From the NCBI GenBank assembly GCA_014595895.1, contig JABUKB010000008.1, forward strand, positions 34,214 through 98,213: a stretch of DNA of 64,000 nt, in the 5' to 3' direction. Position numbers and translations under genes: made by a program. Under the pieces are notes generated by a model. It saw nothing but the letters and a program-made list of their open reading frames with translations. It did not search any database and was not told the origin of the DNA. Below are positions 46,307-57,136 of the stretch, one piece after another; position 1 is the first letter of the stretch, and every line of letters starts with the position of its first letter. Origin of the DNA: Lysinibacillus odysseyi (GTDB lineage: Bacteria > Bacillota > Bacilli > Bacillales_A > Planococcaceae).

Positions 46307-46849
46307 ATGATTCAAAATGATATTGAAAAAATTTTAATTACGGAAGAACAAATCCAAGAACGAATTGCCGAACTTGGTGCGCAGTTAACAGAAACCTACA
46401 AAGATGAGTTCCCATTAGCAGTAGGTGTGCTAAAAGGTGCGGTGCCATTTATGACGGACTTAATGAAGCGTTTTGATTCTTACATCGAAATCGACTTCAT
46501 GGACGTTTCAAGCTATGGTAATGCAACAGTGTCTTCTGGCGAGGTAAAAATTTTAAAAGACTTAAACACAAGTGTTGAAGGGCGTGATGTAATCATTATC
46601 GAGGATATTATCGACAGTGGTTTGACGCTTAGTTATTTAGTGGACTTATTCAAATATCGTAAGGCAAAATCAATTCGTATTGTGACGCTTTTAGACAAGC
46701 CATCTGGTCGCAAGGTGGATTTAAAAGCGGATATTGTAGGATTTGAAGTGCCGGATGGATTTGTAGTAGGTTATGGTTTAGATTACGCAGAAAAGTATCG
46801 TAACTTACCATACATTGGAATCTTAAAAAGAGAAGTTTATTCTTTTTAA
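46307..46849 (+). CDS. hprT: Hypoxanthine phosphoribosyltransferase
   Basis: A 180-aa purine salvage enzyme. The PRPP motif [12 protein letters not shown] is near residues 98-109, and the purine-specific F-V-V-G-Y-G-L-D-Y near residue 155. ATG 46307 has GAGGAGG 8 bases upstream; an in-frame ATG at 46280 lies inside tilS without such a site. The tilS-hprT-ftsH order is highly conserved in Firmicutes. Confidence 0.96.
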   Translation: MIQNDIEKILITEEQIQERIAELGAQLTETYKDEFPLAVGVLKGAVPFMTDLMKRFDSYIEIDFMDVSSYGNATVSSGEVKILKDLNTSVEGRDVIIIEDIIDSGLTLSYLVDLFKYRKAKSIRIVTLLDKPSGRKVDLKADIVGFEVPDGFVVGYGLDYAEKYRNLPYIGILKREVYSF

Positions 46850-46981
46850 TTAAAATACGCAACAATTTTGTCAAAGATGGTAAGAATCGTATTTTAAAAA
46901 GTGCTTTTCTTTGTCAGTAGAAAACAACGTATGTTAAGATTTTACTTAGGGTTTTTCTGTAATGTTGTGAGGAGGCTGGGG

Positions 46982-49018
46982 ATGAATCGAATATTTCGAT
47001 ACACCATATTTTATTTATTAATTTTTCTCGTGATTATCGGTATTTTTGGCACATTTAACGGTGGAAATACACCAACTGAAGAGCTGACATATCATGAGTT
47101 TTTACAAGCCCTAGATGCTGGAGAGATTGAGTCAGTAGATATTCAACCAGATAGTGGTGTATATGTGGTAACGGGCGTTATGAAGGGTGCTCAAGAGGAA
47201 GAAACATTTAATGTAAACTTACCTCAAAATAACCAGGCATTAATGGATCGCTTAACAAATTTGGAAGCGGCATATCCAGATGTACATTGGAAAAAAGCAC
47301 CTGAAACAAGTGGATGGGTAACATTCTTTACGAGTATTATTCCATTTGTTATCATCATCATTCTTTTCTTCTTCCTGTTGAGTCAATCTCAAGGCGGCGG
47401 AAATAAAGTAATGAACTTCGGTAAATCAAAAGCTAAGCTTTATGATGACCAAAAGAAAAAAGTACGCTTTACAGACGTAGCAGGTGCTGATGAAGAAAAA
47501 GCAGAACTTGTAGAAGTCGTGGAGTTCTTAAAAGATCACCGTAAATTCACAGATATCGGTGCACGTATTCCAAAAGGGATCTTACTTGTAGGTCCTCCAG
47601 GTACAGGTAAAACATTACTTGCTCGTGCAGTAGCTGGTGAAGCGGGCGTGCCATTCTTCTCGATTTCAGGTTCTGACTTCGTAGAGATGTTCGTCGGTGT
47701 CGGTGCGTCACGTGTACGTGATTTATTCGAAAATGCAAAGAAAAACGCGCCATGTATCATTTTTATCGATGAGATTGATGCAGTAGGTCGTCAACGTGGT
47801 GCAGGTCTTGGTGGTGGTCACGATGAGCGTGAGCAAACACTAAACCAATTACTAGTTGAGATGGATGGCTTCGGTGCCAACGAAGGTATTATTATCATCG
47901 CTGCGACAAACCGTCCTGATATTCTAGATAAAGCATTACTACGTCCAGGTCGTTTTGACCGTCAAATTACGGTAGGTCATCCAGATGTAAAAGGCCGTGA
48001 AGCAATTCTAAAAGTACACGCACGTAACAAGCCTTTATCAAATACAGTTGATCTAGGGGCTGTTGCGCAACGTACACCTGGATTCTCCGGTGCCGATTTA
48101 GAAAACTTATTAAACGAAGCTGCTCTAGTAGCTGCTCGTAAAAATAAGAAGTCAATCTCCATGATTGATATCGATGAAGCATCTGACCGCGTAATTGCAG
48201 GTCCAGCGAAAACAAGTCGTGTGTACTCGGCAAAAGAGAAAAGATTGGTTTCCTTCCACGAAGCAGGTCACGTAGTGGTTGGCTTAATGTTGGATGAAGC
48301 AGACACAGTACACAAAGTAACAATCGTACCTCGTGGTCAAGCGGGTGGTTATGCGATTATGTTACCGAAGGAAGAGCGTTTCTTCACGACAAAACAAGAG
48401 TTATTAGATCGTATTGCTGGTCTTCTAGGAGGTCGTGTAGCGGAAGAAATCGTACTTGGTGAAGTATCAACAGGTGCACACAACGACTTCCAAAAGGTAA
48501 CAAGTATTGCTCGTGCTATGGTTACAGAATATGGTATGAGTGATAAAATTGGGGCAACTCAGTTTAGCTCAAGCTCAGGTGGTAATCCGTTCTTAGGACG
48601 TGATTTCAACTCTGATCAAAACTACTCTGACCAAATCGCTTATGAGATTGACCAAGAAGTACAACGTATTGTCAATGCACAATACGAGCGTACACGTACA
48701 ATCTTAACAGAGAGACGTGATTTACTTGATTTAATTGCGAACACATTAATGGTGAAAGAAACATTAAATGCGCAAGAAATCGAGCATTTACGCGACCACG
48801 GTGAGTTACCTCCAGAATCTCTGAAAGCAATGGAAGAGAATAAAGAGCGCAAAACACAAGAGGATACTCAAGCAGGAGAGCCGACTATAGAAGTGGCTGG
48901 GACACCAACGATTAATAATGACGTTGTTGGAAAAGAGTCCAACCCAACTGTAGCGGATTTACCAAAAGAAGAATCATCTTCAGAGAAGCCTAAAGGCATC
49001 GATGAAGATCGTGGATAA
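46982..49018 (+). CDS. ftsH: ATP-dependent zinc metalloprotease FtsH
   Basis: A 678-aa membrane AAA+ protease. Membrane segments lie at about 7-23 and 114-134, Walker A G-P-P-G-T-G-K-T at 204-211, Walker [10 protein letters not shown] near 263, and the zinc site H-E-A-G-H near 426. The C terminus after about 610 is acidic and low-complexity. It degrades misassembled membrane proteins and regulators such as Spo0E. ATG 46982 follows GAGGAGG. Confidence 0.97.
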   Translation: MNRIFRYTIFYLLIFLVIIGIFGTFNGGNTPTEELTYHEFLQALDAGEIESVDIQPDSGVYVVTGVMKGAQEEETFNVNLPQNNQALMDRLTNLEAAYPDVHWKKAPETSGWVTFFTSIIPFVIIIILFFFLLSQSQGGGNKVMNFGKSKAKLYDDQKKKVRFTDVAGADEEKAELVEVVEFLKDHRKFTDIGARIPKGILLVGPPGTGKTLLARAVAGEAGVPFFSISGSDFVEMFVGVGASRVRDLFENAKKNAPCIIFIDEIDAVGRQRGAGLGGGHDEREQTLNQLLVEMDGFGANEGIIIIAATNRPDILDKALLRPGRFDRQITVGHPDVKGREAILKVHARNKPLSNTVDLGAVAQRTPGFSGADLENLLNEAALVAARKNKKSISMIDIDEASDRVIAGPAKTSRVYSAKEKRLVSFHEAGHVVVGLMLDEADTVHKVTIVPRGQAGGYAIMLPKEERFFTTKQELLDRIAGLLGGRVAEEIVLGEVSTGAHNDFQKVTSIARAMVTEYGMSDKIGATQFSSSSGGNPFLGRDFNSDQNYSDQIAYEIDQEVQRIVNAQYERTRTILTERRDLLDLIANTLMVKETLNAQEIEHLRDHGELPPESLKAMEENKERKTQEDTQAGEPTIEVAGTPTINNDVVGKESNPTVADLPKEESSSEKPKGIDEDRG

Positions 49019-49025
49019 TATTATG

Positions 49026-49067
49026 AATGCACAAACAAGTCAGTAGGCTTTGTTTGTGCATTTTTTT
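49026..49067 (+). terminator. Rho-independent terminator after ftsH
   Basis: AATGCACAAACA pairs perfectly with TGTTTGTGCATT, followed by TTTTT. Confidence 0.93.
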
Positions 49068-49170
49068 ATCTCCATCATTCGTTTAAATTTTCTGAATATA
49101 ATTGACGCCCCCTGCTTCTCACCGGTAAAATATGTATGATGGCTTGTTTATCAATAAGAGGAGGATGCTT

Positions 49171-50319
49171 ATGAAATTACCCGTTGTACAATTTACAGAG
49201 GAACAGCATCAATTTCGAGCAACCGTACGGCAATTCTTACAACAACAGCAAGCACAAGGAACGTACACAACAAAATGTGATTCTTGGTTAAGCGGAAGTA
49301 ATCCCGCCTTTTCAAAACGAATCGGTGAACAAGGATGGATTGGCATCACATGGCCAAAAAAATATGGAGGAGCAGAATGTAGCGCGCTTGACCGTTATAT
49401 TTTAATCGAAGAATTTTTAGCAGCTGGAGCCCCGGTCGCTGCTCATTGGATTGCAGACCGTCAAACAGGCCCATTGCTACTACGCTACGGAACAGAAGAG
49501 CAAAAGCAAACCTTCTTACCTGAAATCATCAAAGGCACATGCTATTTTGCGATTGGCTTAAGTGAGCCAAATAGTGGCTCGGATTTAGCGTCGATCAGCA
49601 CACGAGCAGAAAAGGTAGCTGGTGGCTGGCTTGTGAATGGTTCTAAAACATGGACCAGTAATGCCCACGATGCCCATTATATGATTACGCTTGTGCGCAC
49701 AGAGCCTTTTGATGGCACTGCCAAGCATAAAGGGCTAAGTCAACTGATTATCGATTTACATGCAGAAGGGGTGACGATTAAGCCAATTCGCTACTTAACA
49801 GGGAAGCCCCATTTCAACGAAATCTTTTTTGACAATGTGTTTGTACCGGATAACAGGGTAGTAGGTGGACTTGGCAACGGCTGGGAACAAGGGTTAGCAG
49901 AACTGGCTTTTGAACGTAGCGGTCCAGAGCGTATTTTAAGTACATTGCCGTTGCTGCAAGAGCTCATTAAAGAGTTAAAGGCACAGCAAAATGAAGTAGC
50001 TTTGCAGGAAGTGGCAAGCTTAGTAGCGCGACTGTGGTCGTTACGTAACTTATCAATTGGTGTAGCTCAGGTGTTAGCGCAAGGAGGAGAAGTGGCAGTG
50101 CCTGCCGCACTCGTGAAAAGCATTGGCACAAAGTTTGAACAAAGTATCCCGGAAATAGCACGTCTACTGACAGCAACATTCCCAAGGCTAGATGCAGAAA
50201 GAGCGCTGGACCGTTATATGGCAGAAGCGATTTTACATGGTCCAGGATTCACCATTCGCGGCGGGACGACAGAGGTGCTGTATGGCATTGTAGCGAAAGG
50301 GGTGGTAGCGAATGAGTGA
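49171..50319 (+). CDS. Acyl-CoA dehydrogenase
   Basis: A 382-aa FAD-dependent acyl-CoA dehydrogenase. The N-terminal helical part has W-I-G-I-T-W-P-K-K-Y-G-G-A, the middle beta part G-L-S-E-P-N-S-G-S-D-L-A-S, W-L-V-N-G-S-K-T-W-T and the C-terminal R-G-G-T-T-E-V-L-Y-G-I-V. It resembles the long-chain or branched/steroid-type subfamily usually found as a pair with a second, shorter dehydrogenase. ATG 49171 follows GAGGAGG. It overlaps the next gene by 8 bp; the pair may form a heteromer. Confidence 0.9.
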   Translation: MKLPVVQFTEEQHQFRATVRQFLQQQQAQGTYTTKCDSWLSGSNPAFSKRIGEQGWIGITWPKKYGGAECSALDRYILIEEFLAAGAPVAAHWIADRQTGPLLLRYGTEEQKQTFLPEIIKGTCYFAIGLSEPNSGSDLASISTRAEKVAGGWLVNGSKTWTSNAHDAHYMITLVRTEPFDGTAKHKGLSQLIIDLHAEGVTIKPIRYLTGKPHFNEIFFDNVFVPDNRVVGGLGNGWEQGLAELAFERSGPERILSTLPLLQELIKELKAQQNEVALQEVASLVARLWSLRNLSIGVAQVLAQGGEVAVPAALVKSIGTKFEQSIPEIARLLTATFPRLDAERALDRYMAEAILHGPGFTIRGGTTEVLYGIVAKGVVANE

Positions 50320-51349
50320 TATGAAAGACATATTAGTAACAACCATTGAGCGTATTTATAAGAAGCATGTCACAAAGGAAGTCGTGGATGTAGTGGAAAC
50401 AGGTGGCTGGGCATCTGCCGTTTGGGGTATTTTAACAGATAGCGAAATAGTGAATGTGGCGCTTGCCGAAGAACATGGTGGAGCAGGTGGCGATATTACA
50501 GACTTGCTTGGCTTGTATCATATAACAGGGAAGTATGCTGTACCGATTCCGGTTATAGAAGCAACATTGGCCAACTTAATATTGCAACAGTGCGGCGGGA
50601 AGCCAACAGCTAATAACGCCACAATTCATTTGCAAAAAGGTGTACAAATAAAGGGTGGTCAAGCGACTGCTATAGTAGCGAACGTACCATGGGCAAGGCA
50701 TGTCGAAGAACTCGTTACCGTAGCAGAGATAGATAACCAACTTGCTATCATTCATGTATCGCTTCAGGATGCCGACATCACTTTACAGCAAAATCTAGCG
50801 AGTGAACCGAGGGATACAGTCGTGCTAAAACAGGCTCAGATTTTGCAACAATACCCAATCACAGCACAAAAGTGGCAGCTGTTTACGTGCTGGCATACTG
50901 CTGCGAAAAATGCTCAAATGGTCGGAGCGATTGATCGTGTTTTTGAACTTACCGTTCGTTATACAAAAGAGCGTGAACAATTTGGGCGACCGCTTCACCG
51001 CTTTCAATTAGTACAGCAGCATATTGCTCATTTAGCTGGCGAACAGGCCATGGCCAGTGCAGCGTTTGAAAACATGAGTGCTGCGCTTTTGAAAGGCACT
51101 GCGCTTGATGAAGTCGCCTATACAACGATTTGCTTAGATGAAGCTATTCGCACTGTGACAGCGTCTGCCCATCAGGTTCATGCAGCGGTTGGTGTGACGC
51201 ATGAGCATCGGTTGCACCAATATACGCGCAGGCTTTGGGCGTGGCGTGAGGAAGGCTTCACCGCTAGCTACTGGAAAAAGGAACGAGCGAACGCATTGTT
51301 AACTGCAACAGAGGAAGATTTTTGGACTTACTTGACCAGCACCAAATAG
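50312..51349 (+). CDS. Acyl-CoA dehydrogenase, second subunit-like
   Basis: A 345-aa protein shorter and more divergent than its neighbour. The N-terminal domain (V-N-V-A-L-A-E-E-H-G-G-A-G-G) and the C-terminal FAD-binding helices (R-Y-T-K-E-R-E-Q-F-G-R-P-L, then A-V-G-V-T-H-E-H-R-L) are present. The central beta domain is poorly conserved. This pattern is seen for the partner subunits of heteromeric acyl-CoA dehydrogenases. It overlaps the preceding gene by 8 bp, implying a fixed ratio of products. Confidence 0.85.
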   Translation: MSDMKDILVTTIERIYKKHVTKEVVDVVETGGWASAVWGILTDSEIVNVALAEEHGGAGGDITDLLGLYHITGKYAVPIPVIEATLANLILQQCGGKPTANNATIHLQKGVQIKGGQATAIVANVPWARHVEELVTVAEIDNQLAIIHVSLQDADITLQQNLASEPRDTVVLKQAQILQQYPITAQKWQLFTCWHTAAKNAQMVGAIDRVFELTVRYTKEREQFGRPLHRFQLVQQHIAHLAGEQAMASAAFENMSAALLKGTALDEVAYTTICLDEAIRTVTASAHQVHAAVGVTHEHRLHQYTRRLWAWREEGFTASYWKKERANALLTATEEDFWTYLTSTK

Positions 51350-51376
51350 AACGAGTCATGACAAGGGGGATGCAGG

Positions 51377-52183
51377 ATGGCGGATTTATTATTTGACGTA
51401 GATGGCAAAATTGCTACCATCACACTCAATCGACCAGAACAGATGAATGCCTTTAGTGAGGAGATGATCGAACGCTGGCTTCAGGCATTAGAGGAAGTGC
51501 GGGATTCTGATACGATTCGTGTTGTCATTGTAAAGGGGAATGGCAAGGCATTTTGTACAGGTGGCGATATTAAAGCGATGGGGGAAGGGCGCGGTTTTTA
51601 TGAAAGCCGTGATGATATATCATCGACAGGGCTTGCACGCAAAAATTCCTTGTGGAAAAAAATTCAGCGTGTGCCATTGCTGCTTGAAGAAATCGATAAG
51701 CCTGTGATTGCCCAAATGCATGGCTTTGCACTAGGAGCAGGATTGGATATGGCTCTCATGTGCGATATTCGCATAGCTGCCGCGTCCGCTAAAATGGCAG
51801 AGAGTTACGTAAACGTCGGCATCGTACCAGGAGACGGCGCAGCTTATTTTTTACCGCGCTTAGTAGGTATCGATCAGGCACTGGATATGCTGTGGACAGC
51901 GCGTATGCATACGGCAACAGAAGCAAAGGAAAAGGGGCTCGTGACGTTTGTTGTGCCAGATGAGGAGCTGGAGACCTATACAAAAGCCTACGCAGAAAAA
52001 TTAGCGAATGGTCCTATTGAAGTGATTAAATTCGTGAAACGTGCTGTTTATCAAAGTCAGCAGATGAGTCTGAGAGCCTCGCTAGATTATATTTCCTCAG
52101 CGATGGGGCTCGTCACAGAGCTTCCGGACTATCAAGAAGGCGTGTCGGCTATACAAGAAAAACGCAAACCAAAATTTACTTAA
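51377..52183 (+). CDS. Enoyl-CoA hydratase/isomerase family protein
   Basis: A 268-aa crotonase-fold protein. I-T-L-N-R-P-E-Q-M-N-A-F is near the start. The oxyanion-hole segments are A-F-C-T-G-G-D-I-K-A-M near residue 58 and H-G-F-A-L-G-A-G-L-D-M-A-L near residue 116. One catalytic position has Asp in G-I-V-P-G-D-G-A, where classical hydratases have P-x-x-G-G, so isomerase or other chemistry is possible. It is the third gene of the acyl-CoA cassette. Confidence 0.88.
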   Translation: MADLLFDVDGKIATITLNRPEQMNAFSEEMIERWLQALEEVRDSDTIRVVIVKGNGKAFCTGGDIKAMGEGRGFYESRDDISSTGLARKNSLWKKIQRVPLLLEEIDKPVIAQMHGFALGAGLDMALMCDIRIAAASAKMAESYVNVGIVPGDGAAYFLPRLVGIDQALDMLWTARMHTATEAKEKGLVTFVVPDEELETYTKAYAEKLANGPIEVIKFVKRAVYQSQQMSLRASLDYISSAMGLVTELPDYQEGVSAIQEKRKPKFT

Positions 52184-52198
52184 TCATGTTAAAAAAAG

Positions 52199-52242
52199 AG
52201 GCTATCACGTAAAGTTTAGTATACTTACGGGATAGCCTTTTC
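52199..52242 (+). terminator. Rho-independent terminator after the acyl-CoA cassette
   Basis: AGGCTATC and GTAA pair with TTAC and GATAGCCT, followed by TTTTCC. Confidence 0.88.
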
Positions 52243-52335
52243 CCTATGTATTGCATCTATTATAGGCGAGTTGCTATTCTATTCAGATTGTTCTATGGTA
52301 TGATTTTGTACAAATAGACTTGGTAGGTGGGGCAA

Positions 52336-53103
52336 ATGATTTTAGTGCTGGATGCGGGCAATTCAACTATTGCGTTAGGCGTTTATCAAGAAGACCAGCT
52401 GGCATTTCATTGGCGCATTAGTACGGAACGTCAAAAAACAGAAGATGAATATGCGATGCAGCTACAGTCATTGTTTAAGCATGCGAGCATGTCATTTGAC
52501 CAAATCACGGGTGTTATCATATCCTCTGTAGTGCCCCAAATCATGTTTGTGCTGGAGGAAATGTGCAAAAAGTATCTTCGTGTAAAGCCAATGATTGTCG
52601 GACCTGGCGTGAAGACAGGGCTGAATATTAAATATGAAAACCCTCGCGAGGTGGGAGCGGACCGTATTGTGAATGCGGTAGCAGCACTGCATTTATTTGG
52701 CGGCAGAGCGCTGATTGTGGTGGATTTTGGCACAGCCAATACGTATTGCTATATCAATGAAAAGGGCGAATATATGGGCGGTGCTATTGCGCCGGGTATT
52801 TCTATTTCAACAGAAGCTTTATACAATAAGGCGGCAAAACTTCCACGAATCGAAATTGCAAAGCAAGCACAAATCGTAGGGAAAAATACAGTTGCAGCTA
52901 TGCAGGCAGGTGTTTTTTACGGGTTTATTGGACAAGTAGAAGGTATCGTAGGCCGCATGAAAGCACAAAGTAAAGAGGATCCGCTCGTAGTAGCCACAGG
53001 GAGCATGGCAAGCTTAATTGCCGATGAAACACAGATGATTGATATGGTAGAACCTTTATTGACACTGAAGGGTTTACACATCATTTATAAAAGAAATCAA
53101 TAG
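52336..53103 (+). CDS. coaX: Type III pantothenate kinase
   Basis: A 255-aa ASKHA-fold kinase, first step of coenzyme A synthesis. [11 protein letters not shown] at the start is the phosphate loop. [11 protein letters not shown] near residue 105 and V-V-D-F-G-T-A-N-T near residue 129 are type III hallmarks. ATG 52336 follows GGTGGGG. The usual neighbour of hslO. Confidence 0.95.
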   Translation: MILVLDAGNSTIALGVYQEDQLAFHWRISTERQKTEDEYAMQLQSLFKHASMSFDQITGVIISSVVPQIMFVLEEMCKKYLRVKPMIVGPGVKTGLNIKYENPREVGADRIVNAVAALHLFGGRALIVVDFGTANTYCYINEKGEYMGGAIAPGISISTEALYNKAAKLPRIEIAKQAQIVGKNTVAAMQAGVFYGFIGQVEGIVGRMKAQSKEDPLVVATGSMASLIADETQMIDMVEPLLTLKGLHIIYKRNQ

Positions 53104-53121
53104 AAGTGAGGAATAACAACA

Positions 53122-54009
53122 ATGGAAGATTATTTAGTTAGAGCCATCGGATTTAATGGCCAAGTACGTGCTTTTGCTGCACGTACAACTGAAACGGTAG
53201 GAGAAGCACAACGTCGCCATAATACATGGCCAATCGTATCAGCAGCCCTGGGTCGTTCAATGACTGCTTCTGTGATGATGGGAGCAATGTTAAAAGGTGA
53301 CGACAAAATGACTGTTAAAATCGAAGGAAACGGTCCGATTGGGCCAATGATTATCGATACAGATGCAAAAGGTGATGTGCGCGGATTTGTGACGAATCCA
53401 CACGTCCATTTTGATTTAAATGAACACGGCAAGCTAGATGTGCGTGCAGGTGTTGGAACAGAAGGGACATTGACAGTTGTAAAAGATTTAGGTCTACGTG
53501 ATATGTTTACAGGTCAAACACCAATCGTATCAGGCGAAATTGCAGAAGACTTCACATACTATTTTGCAACGAGTGAACAAGTACCTTCATCAGTAGGTCT
53601 AGGCGTATTAGTGAATCCGGACAATACCATTTTAGCGGCAGGTGGATTTATTTTACAATTAATGCCCGGCTGTGAAGAAGAAACAATTGATGCCGTTGAA
53701 AAGCAATTAGCAAGCATCGAGCCAGTATCGAAAATGATTGAAAAAGGCATGACACCAGAGGAGATTCTGGCTGCCGTATTAGGTGAAGGCGGCGATGTGA
53801 AAATCTTAAGTTCAATGCCTGTGAAGTTCCAGTGTCAATGTTCTAAGGAGCGTTATGGTGCAGCAATTATGGGGTTAGGTGTGCAGGAAATTACGGAAAT
53901 GATTGAAGAACAAGGTTCAATCGAAACACAGTGTCACTTCTGTTTGGAAACATACGATTTTTCGGAAGCAGAATTGCAAGGGTTAATCGATGAAATCAAC
54001 GCACAATAA
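53122..54009 (+). CDS. hslO: Redox-regulated chaperone Hsp33
   Basis: A 295-aa chaperone. The C-terminal zinc switch C-Q-C (about residues 238-240) and C-H-F-C (about 273-276) hold zinc when reduced and form disulfides under oxidative stress. The N-terminal part has the family-typical [20 protein letters not shown] precedes ATG 53122. Its last 20 bases overlap the next gene. Confidence 0.95.
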   Translation: MEDYLVRAIGFNGQVRAFAARTTETVGEAQRRHNTWPIVSAALGRSMTASVMMGAMLKGDDKMTVKIEGNGPIGPMIIDTDAKGDVRGFVTNPHVHFDLNEHGKLDVRAGVGTEGTLTVVKDLGLRDMFTGQTPIVSGEIAEDFTYYFATSEQVPSSVGLGVLVNPDNTILAAGGFILQLMPGCEEETIDAVEKQLASIEPVSKMIEKGMTPEEILAAVLGEGGDVKILSSMPVKFQCQCSKERYGAAIMGLGVQEITEMIEEQGSIETQCHFCLETYDFSEAELQGLIDEINAQ

Positions 54010-54934
54010 ACAGACAACACCTACACCAAACCAACCATTACTAAAAAGACGCTTAAAAACAAAGCCAGCTTTAACAGTTATGGCGATTTTATTATTAGGT
54101 AATTTATTTTGGTTTATATTATGGTTGTGGCCATCTAATGACCGTGGCGACGAGGAAATCGTTGCTACAGTCGATGGTGACGACATCACTAAGCAACAAT
54201 GGCTTGCTAAAATGGAAGAGCTGTACGGCAAAGAAACATTGCAGGATATAGTCAATGAAGCAGTAATGGAAAAGGCTGCTAAAAAATACGATATAGAAGT
54301 GACAGATGAGGAAATTGATTTAGAATTTGCAATGATGGGGTTAAATCAAGAGGCAACAACGTTAGAACATCTAACGGAGGAGCAAACACGCCAACAGATT
54401 CGTTCACAGCTCATTCTAGAAAAGGTTTTATCAAAAGATATCATCATTGAAGATGAACAAGTTGCTACATACTATAAAGAAAATGAAGCTTTATATAATA
54501 TTTCTACCGCCTACCGTACGAGTGCGATTTACTTAGCTTCTGAAGAAGAAGCACAAACGGTTGCACAAGAGCTAGCAAATGGCTCTGATTTTGCCGTGCT
54601 GGCGCGTGAGCAATCAACAGATAGCGCATCTGCTAGTTTAGGGGGCGATATTGGCTATATTACTGCTACGCAAGAATCGATCGACCCAGCAATTCGAAAA
54701 GTAGTGGGTAGTTTGCAAGTGGGAGAAACAAGTGAACCGATTCAGTTAGAGGGCGGTCGATTTGCCCTTGTCCATCTATCGGAAATCAGAGAAGGTCAAT
54801 CTTTCACATTTGAAGATGTAAAAGGACATATCGAACGTGAGCTGGCAATTGAGCAAATAGCGGCAGATGTAGCACCAGAAGCATTTTGGTCTGAATTTAA
54901 TACAACATGGTTTTATGATGAAACGAAAAAATAG
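53990..54934 (+). CDS. yacD: PrsA/SurA-like peptidyl-prolyl isomerase-domain membrane protein (YacD)
   Basis: A 314-aa protein with a basic cytoplasmic start, one membrane segment (about 27-46) and an external part. A SurA-N-like helical region spans 55-165. A parvulin-type PpiC domain follows (about 175-275; [12 protein letters not shown], then G-G-D-I-G-Y-I). It probably assists folding of exported proteins. The start overlaps hslO by 20 bp, as expected for coupled translation. Confidence 0.87.
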   Translation: MKSTHNKQTTPTPNQPLLKRRLKTKPALTVMAILLLGNLFWFILWLWPSNDRGDEEIVATVDGDDITKQQWLAKMEELYGKETLQDIVNEAVMEKAAKKYDIEVTDEEIDLEFAMMGLNQEATTLEHLTEEQTRQQIRSQLILEKVLSKDIIIEDEQVATYYKENEALYNISTAYRTSAIYLASEEEAQTVAQELANGSDFAVLAREQSTDSASASLGGDIGYITATQESIDPAIRKVVGSLQVGETSEPIQLEGGRFALVHLSEIREGQSFTFEDVKGHIERELAIEQIAADVAPEAFWSEFNTTWFYDETKK

Positions 54935-54961
54935 CGGGGCAACATGCGTCGCTATTTTTTA
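54929..54961 (+). terminator. Rho-independent terminator after yacD
   Basis: AAATAGCG pairs with CGCTATTT, followed by TTTT; the stem starts at the yacD stop codon. Confidence 0.85.
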
Positions 54962-55007
54962 AGATTAGTAGTCAGAAAATTTATTTAGATTATTTAGTTG
55001 AGATTTA

Positions 55008-55036
55008 TTGACAGTTATTTTTTAAATTGATAAGAT
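55008..55036 (+). promoter_or_regulatory. Sigma-A promoter of cysK
   Basis: TTGACA (55008-55013), 17-bp spacer, TAAGAT (55031-55036). Confidence 0.75.
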
Positions 55037-55090
55037 ACAACTAATAAGAAAACCAATTTACTAGGTAGGAATTAAAAGGAGAGGTTATAA

Positions 55091-56026
55091 ATGGGTAAAT
55101 TAGCAAACTCTGTAGCGGATTTAGTGGGGCGCACGCCAATCGTGAAGTTAAACAAAGCAACAGGTGAAAATGAAGGTACGGTTTATGTAAAATTAGAGTA
55201 TTTCAACCCGGGTTCCTCTGTAAAGGATCGTCTGGCATTAGCGATGATCGAAGCTGCCGAAAAAGACGGCACATTAAAACCAGGTGGCACAATCATTGAG
55301 CCAACTTCTGGGAATACAGGTATTGGTCTTGCAATGATCGCTGCTGCAAAAGGCTATAAATCTATTTTAGTAATGCCAGAAACAATGTCACTAGAACGCC
55401 GCAACTTACTGCGTGCTTATGGAGCAGAGCTAGTATTAACACCTGGTCCAGAAGGGATGAAAGGCGCCATTGCAAAAGCTGAGCAATTATCAGCTTCTGA
55501 AGGTTACTTCTTGCCACAACAATTCAAAAATGAAGCAAACGCAGAAATCCACCGCCTAACAACAGGTCCAGAAATCGTAGAAGCTTTTGAATCAGAAGGT
55601 TTAAAACTAGATGCATTCGTAGCGGGTATCGGTACGGGTGGTACGATTACAGGTGCTGGTGAAGTGTTAAAAGAAAAATTCCCAGAAATCGAAATTATCG
55701 CTGTAGAGCCAAAAGATTCACCAGTTCTTTCTGGTGGTAACCCAGGTCCGCACAAAATCCAAGGAATTGGAGCAGGTTTCGTACCAGATGTATTAAATAC
55801 AGAAATCTATTCTTCAGTGTTCCCAGTGGACAATGAAGTGGCATTCGAAAATGCGCGTAAAGTAGCACGCGAAGAAGGAATTTTAGCTGGTATTTCTTCA
55901 GGTGCCGCAATTTATGCAGCAATCGAAACAGCAAAACGTTTAGGTAAAGGCGCGAATGTATTAGCAGTGGTACCATCAAACGGTGAGCGTTACCTATCTA
56001 CTCCTTTATATCAATTCGAAGACTAA
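55091..56026 (+). CDS. cysK: Cysteine synthase A (O-acetylserine sulfhydrylase)
   Basis: A 311-aa PLP enzyme. The PLP lysine is in S-S-V-K-D-R near residue 43, the phosphate/substrate loop P-T-S-G-N-T-G near residue 74, G-T-G-G-T-I-T-G near residue 180, and G-I-S-S-G-A-A near residue 268. AAAGGAGAGG precedes ATG 55091. In Bacillus subtilis pabB would follow; here folP is next. Confidence 0.96.
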   Translation: MGKLANSVADLVGRTPIVKLNKATGENEGTVYVKLEYFNPGSSVKDRLALAMIEAAEKDGTLKPGGTIIEPTSGNTGIGLAMIAAAKGYKSILVMPETMSLERRNLLRAYGAELVLTPGPEGMKGAIAKAEQLSASEGYFLPQQFKNEANAEIHRLTTGPEIVEAFESEGLKLDAFVAGIGTGGTITGAGEVLKEKFPEIEIIAVEPKDSPVLSGGNPGPHKIQGIGAGFVPDVLNTEIYSSVFPVDNEVAFENARKVAREEGILAGISSGAAIYAAIETAKRLGKGANVLAVVPSNGERYLSTPLYQFED

Positions 56027-56040
56027 TCCTCTTTATAAGT

Positions 56041-56080
56041 AAACCGTCCTGGAAGTGTGTGCTTCTGGGATGGTTTTTTT
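56041..56080 (+). terminator. Rho-independent terminator after cysK
   Basis: A 15-bp stem AAACCGTCCTGGAAG/CTTCTGGGATGGTTT (three G-U pairs) is followed by a run of T. The remaining 180 bp before folP show no gene and no recognisable pab remnant. Confidence 0.9.
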
Positions 56081-56263
56081 GTTTGAAAAGTGTCATATCG
56101 CCGTGCTACTTCTTACTGACAAAACAAGAACCTTTTCTGATCCATACCGCTCTGATTTCTGCTTTGTTCTTACAGAGCAATACCACACCTGCTTTTAGAG
56201 GAAAAGATGGTATACTGTATACGCCTTATTTAAAAAGCAACTCTGTACTAAAGGAGAAAGTAT

Positions 56264-57124
56264 ATGGCTAAAAAATTCGAACCATTGACAATAAACGGCA
56301 TTACGTTAGATTATTCAAAAGAAACATTTATTATGGGAATCTTAAATGTCACACCGGATTCATTTTCAGATGGTGGACAGTTTCATACAGTAGAAGCTGC
56401 GATTGTGCAGGCGAAAAAAATGGTGGCAGATGGTGCCAAGATTATCGATGTGGGTGGCGAATCGACACGTCCGGGCTATACGCGTATTTCTGATGAAGAG
56501 GAAATCGCGCGGATTGTCCCTGTAATCGAGGCACTAGTACGTAAGGTACCAGCCATTATTTCAGTCGATACGTATAAATCAGCAGTAGCGCGTGCAGCTG
56601 TAAAGGCTGGGGCGCACATCATCAATGATATTTGGGGAGCAAAGGCCGACCCGGAAATGGCAAAAGTAGCGGCAGAGCTTGAGGTACCAATTATTCTAAT
56701 GCATAATCGTCAGGATAAGCAGTATACCGATTTTTGGCCGGAATTTATCGAAGACTTACAGGAAAGCATTCAGCTTGCACGGGCGGCTGGTGTACCAGAA
56801 GAGCATATTATTTTAGACCCGGGCATAGGTTTTGTGAAAAATTTAGCGCAAAGCATGGAAACGATGCAGCGTTTAGATGAGCTGGTGGCATTGGGATATC
56901 CGGTACTGCTTGCTACGTCACGCAAACGGTTTATCGGTACAGTACTTGATTTACCGGTGGATGAACGTGTGGAAGGAACAGCTGCAACATGTGCGTTTGG
57001 CGTAATGAAAGGCTGTCACATGGTACGTGTCCATGATGTAAAAGAGGTAGCACGTACGGTGAAGATGACTGACGCACTAGTAGGAAAATTTATCGTAGAG
57101 GGCGAATTAGCGCCGAGACATTAG
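56264..57124 (+). CDS. folP: Dihydropteroate synthase
   Basis: A 286-aa TIM-barrel enzyme joining p-aminobenzoate to the pterin. M-G-I-L-N-V-T-P-D-S-F-S-D-G-G is near residue 25 and D-V-G-G-E-S-T-R-P-G near residue 64, the two folP signatures. AAGGAGAAAG precedes ATG 56264. It opens the folP-folB-folK-yazB-dusB cluster. Confidence 0.96.
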   Translation: MAKKFEPLTINGITLDYSKETFIMGILNVTPDSFSDGGQFHTVEAAIVQAKKMVADGAKIIDVGGESTRPGYTRISDEEEIARIVPVIEALVRKVPAIISVDTYKSAVARAAVKAGAHIINDIWGAKADPEMAKVAAELEVPIILMHNRQDKQYTDFWPEFIEDLQESIQLARAAGVPEEHIILDPGIGFVKNLAQSMETMQRLDELVALGYPVLLATSRKRFIGTVLDLPVDERVEGTAATCAFGVMKGCHMVRVHDVKEVARTVKMTDALVGKFIVEGELAPRH

Positions 57125-57136
57125 GAGAGAAAGCAC

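Noticed and set aside
56059..56271. 70-codon plus-strand frame between cysK and folP
   Set aside because: It begins inside the cysK terminator, has no ribosome-binding site, and does not resemble pab genes.
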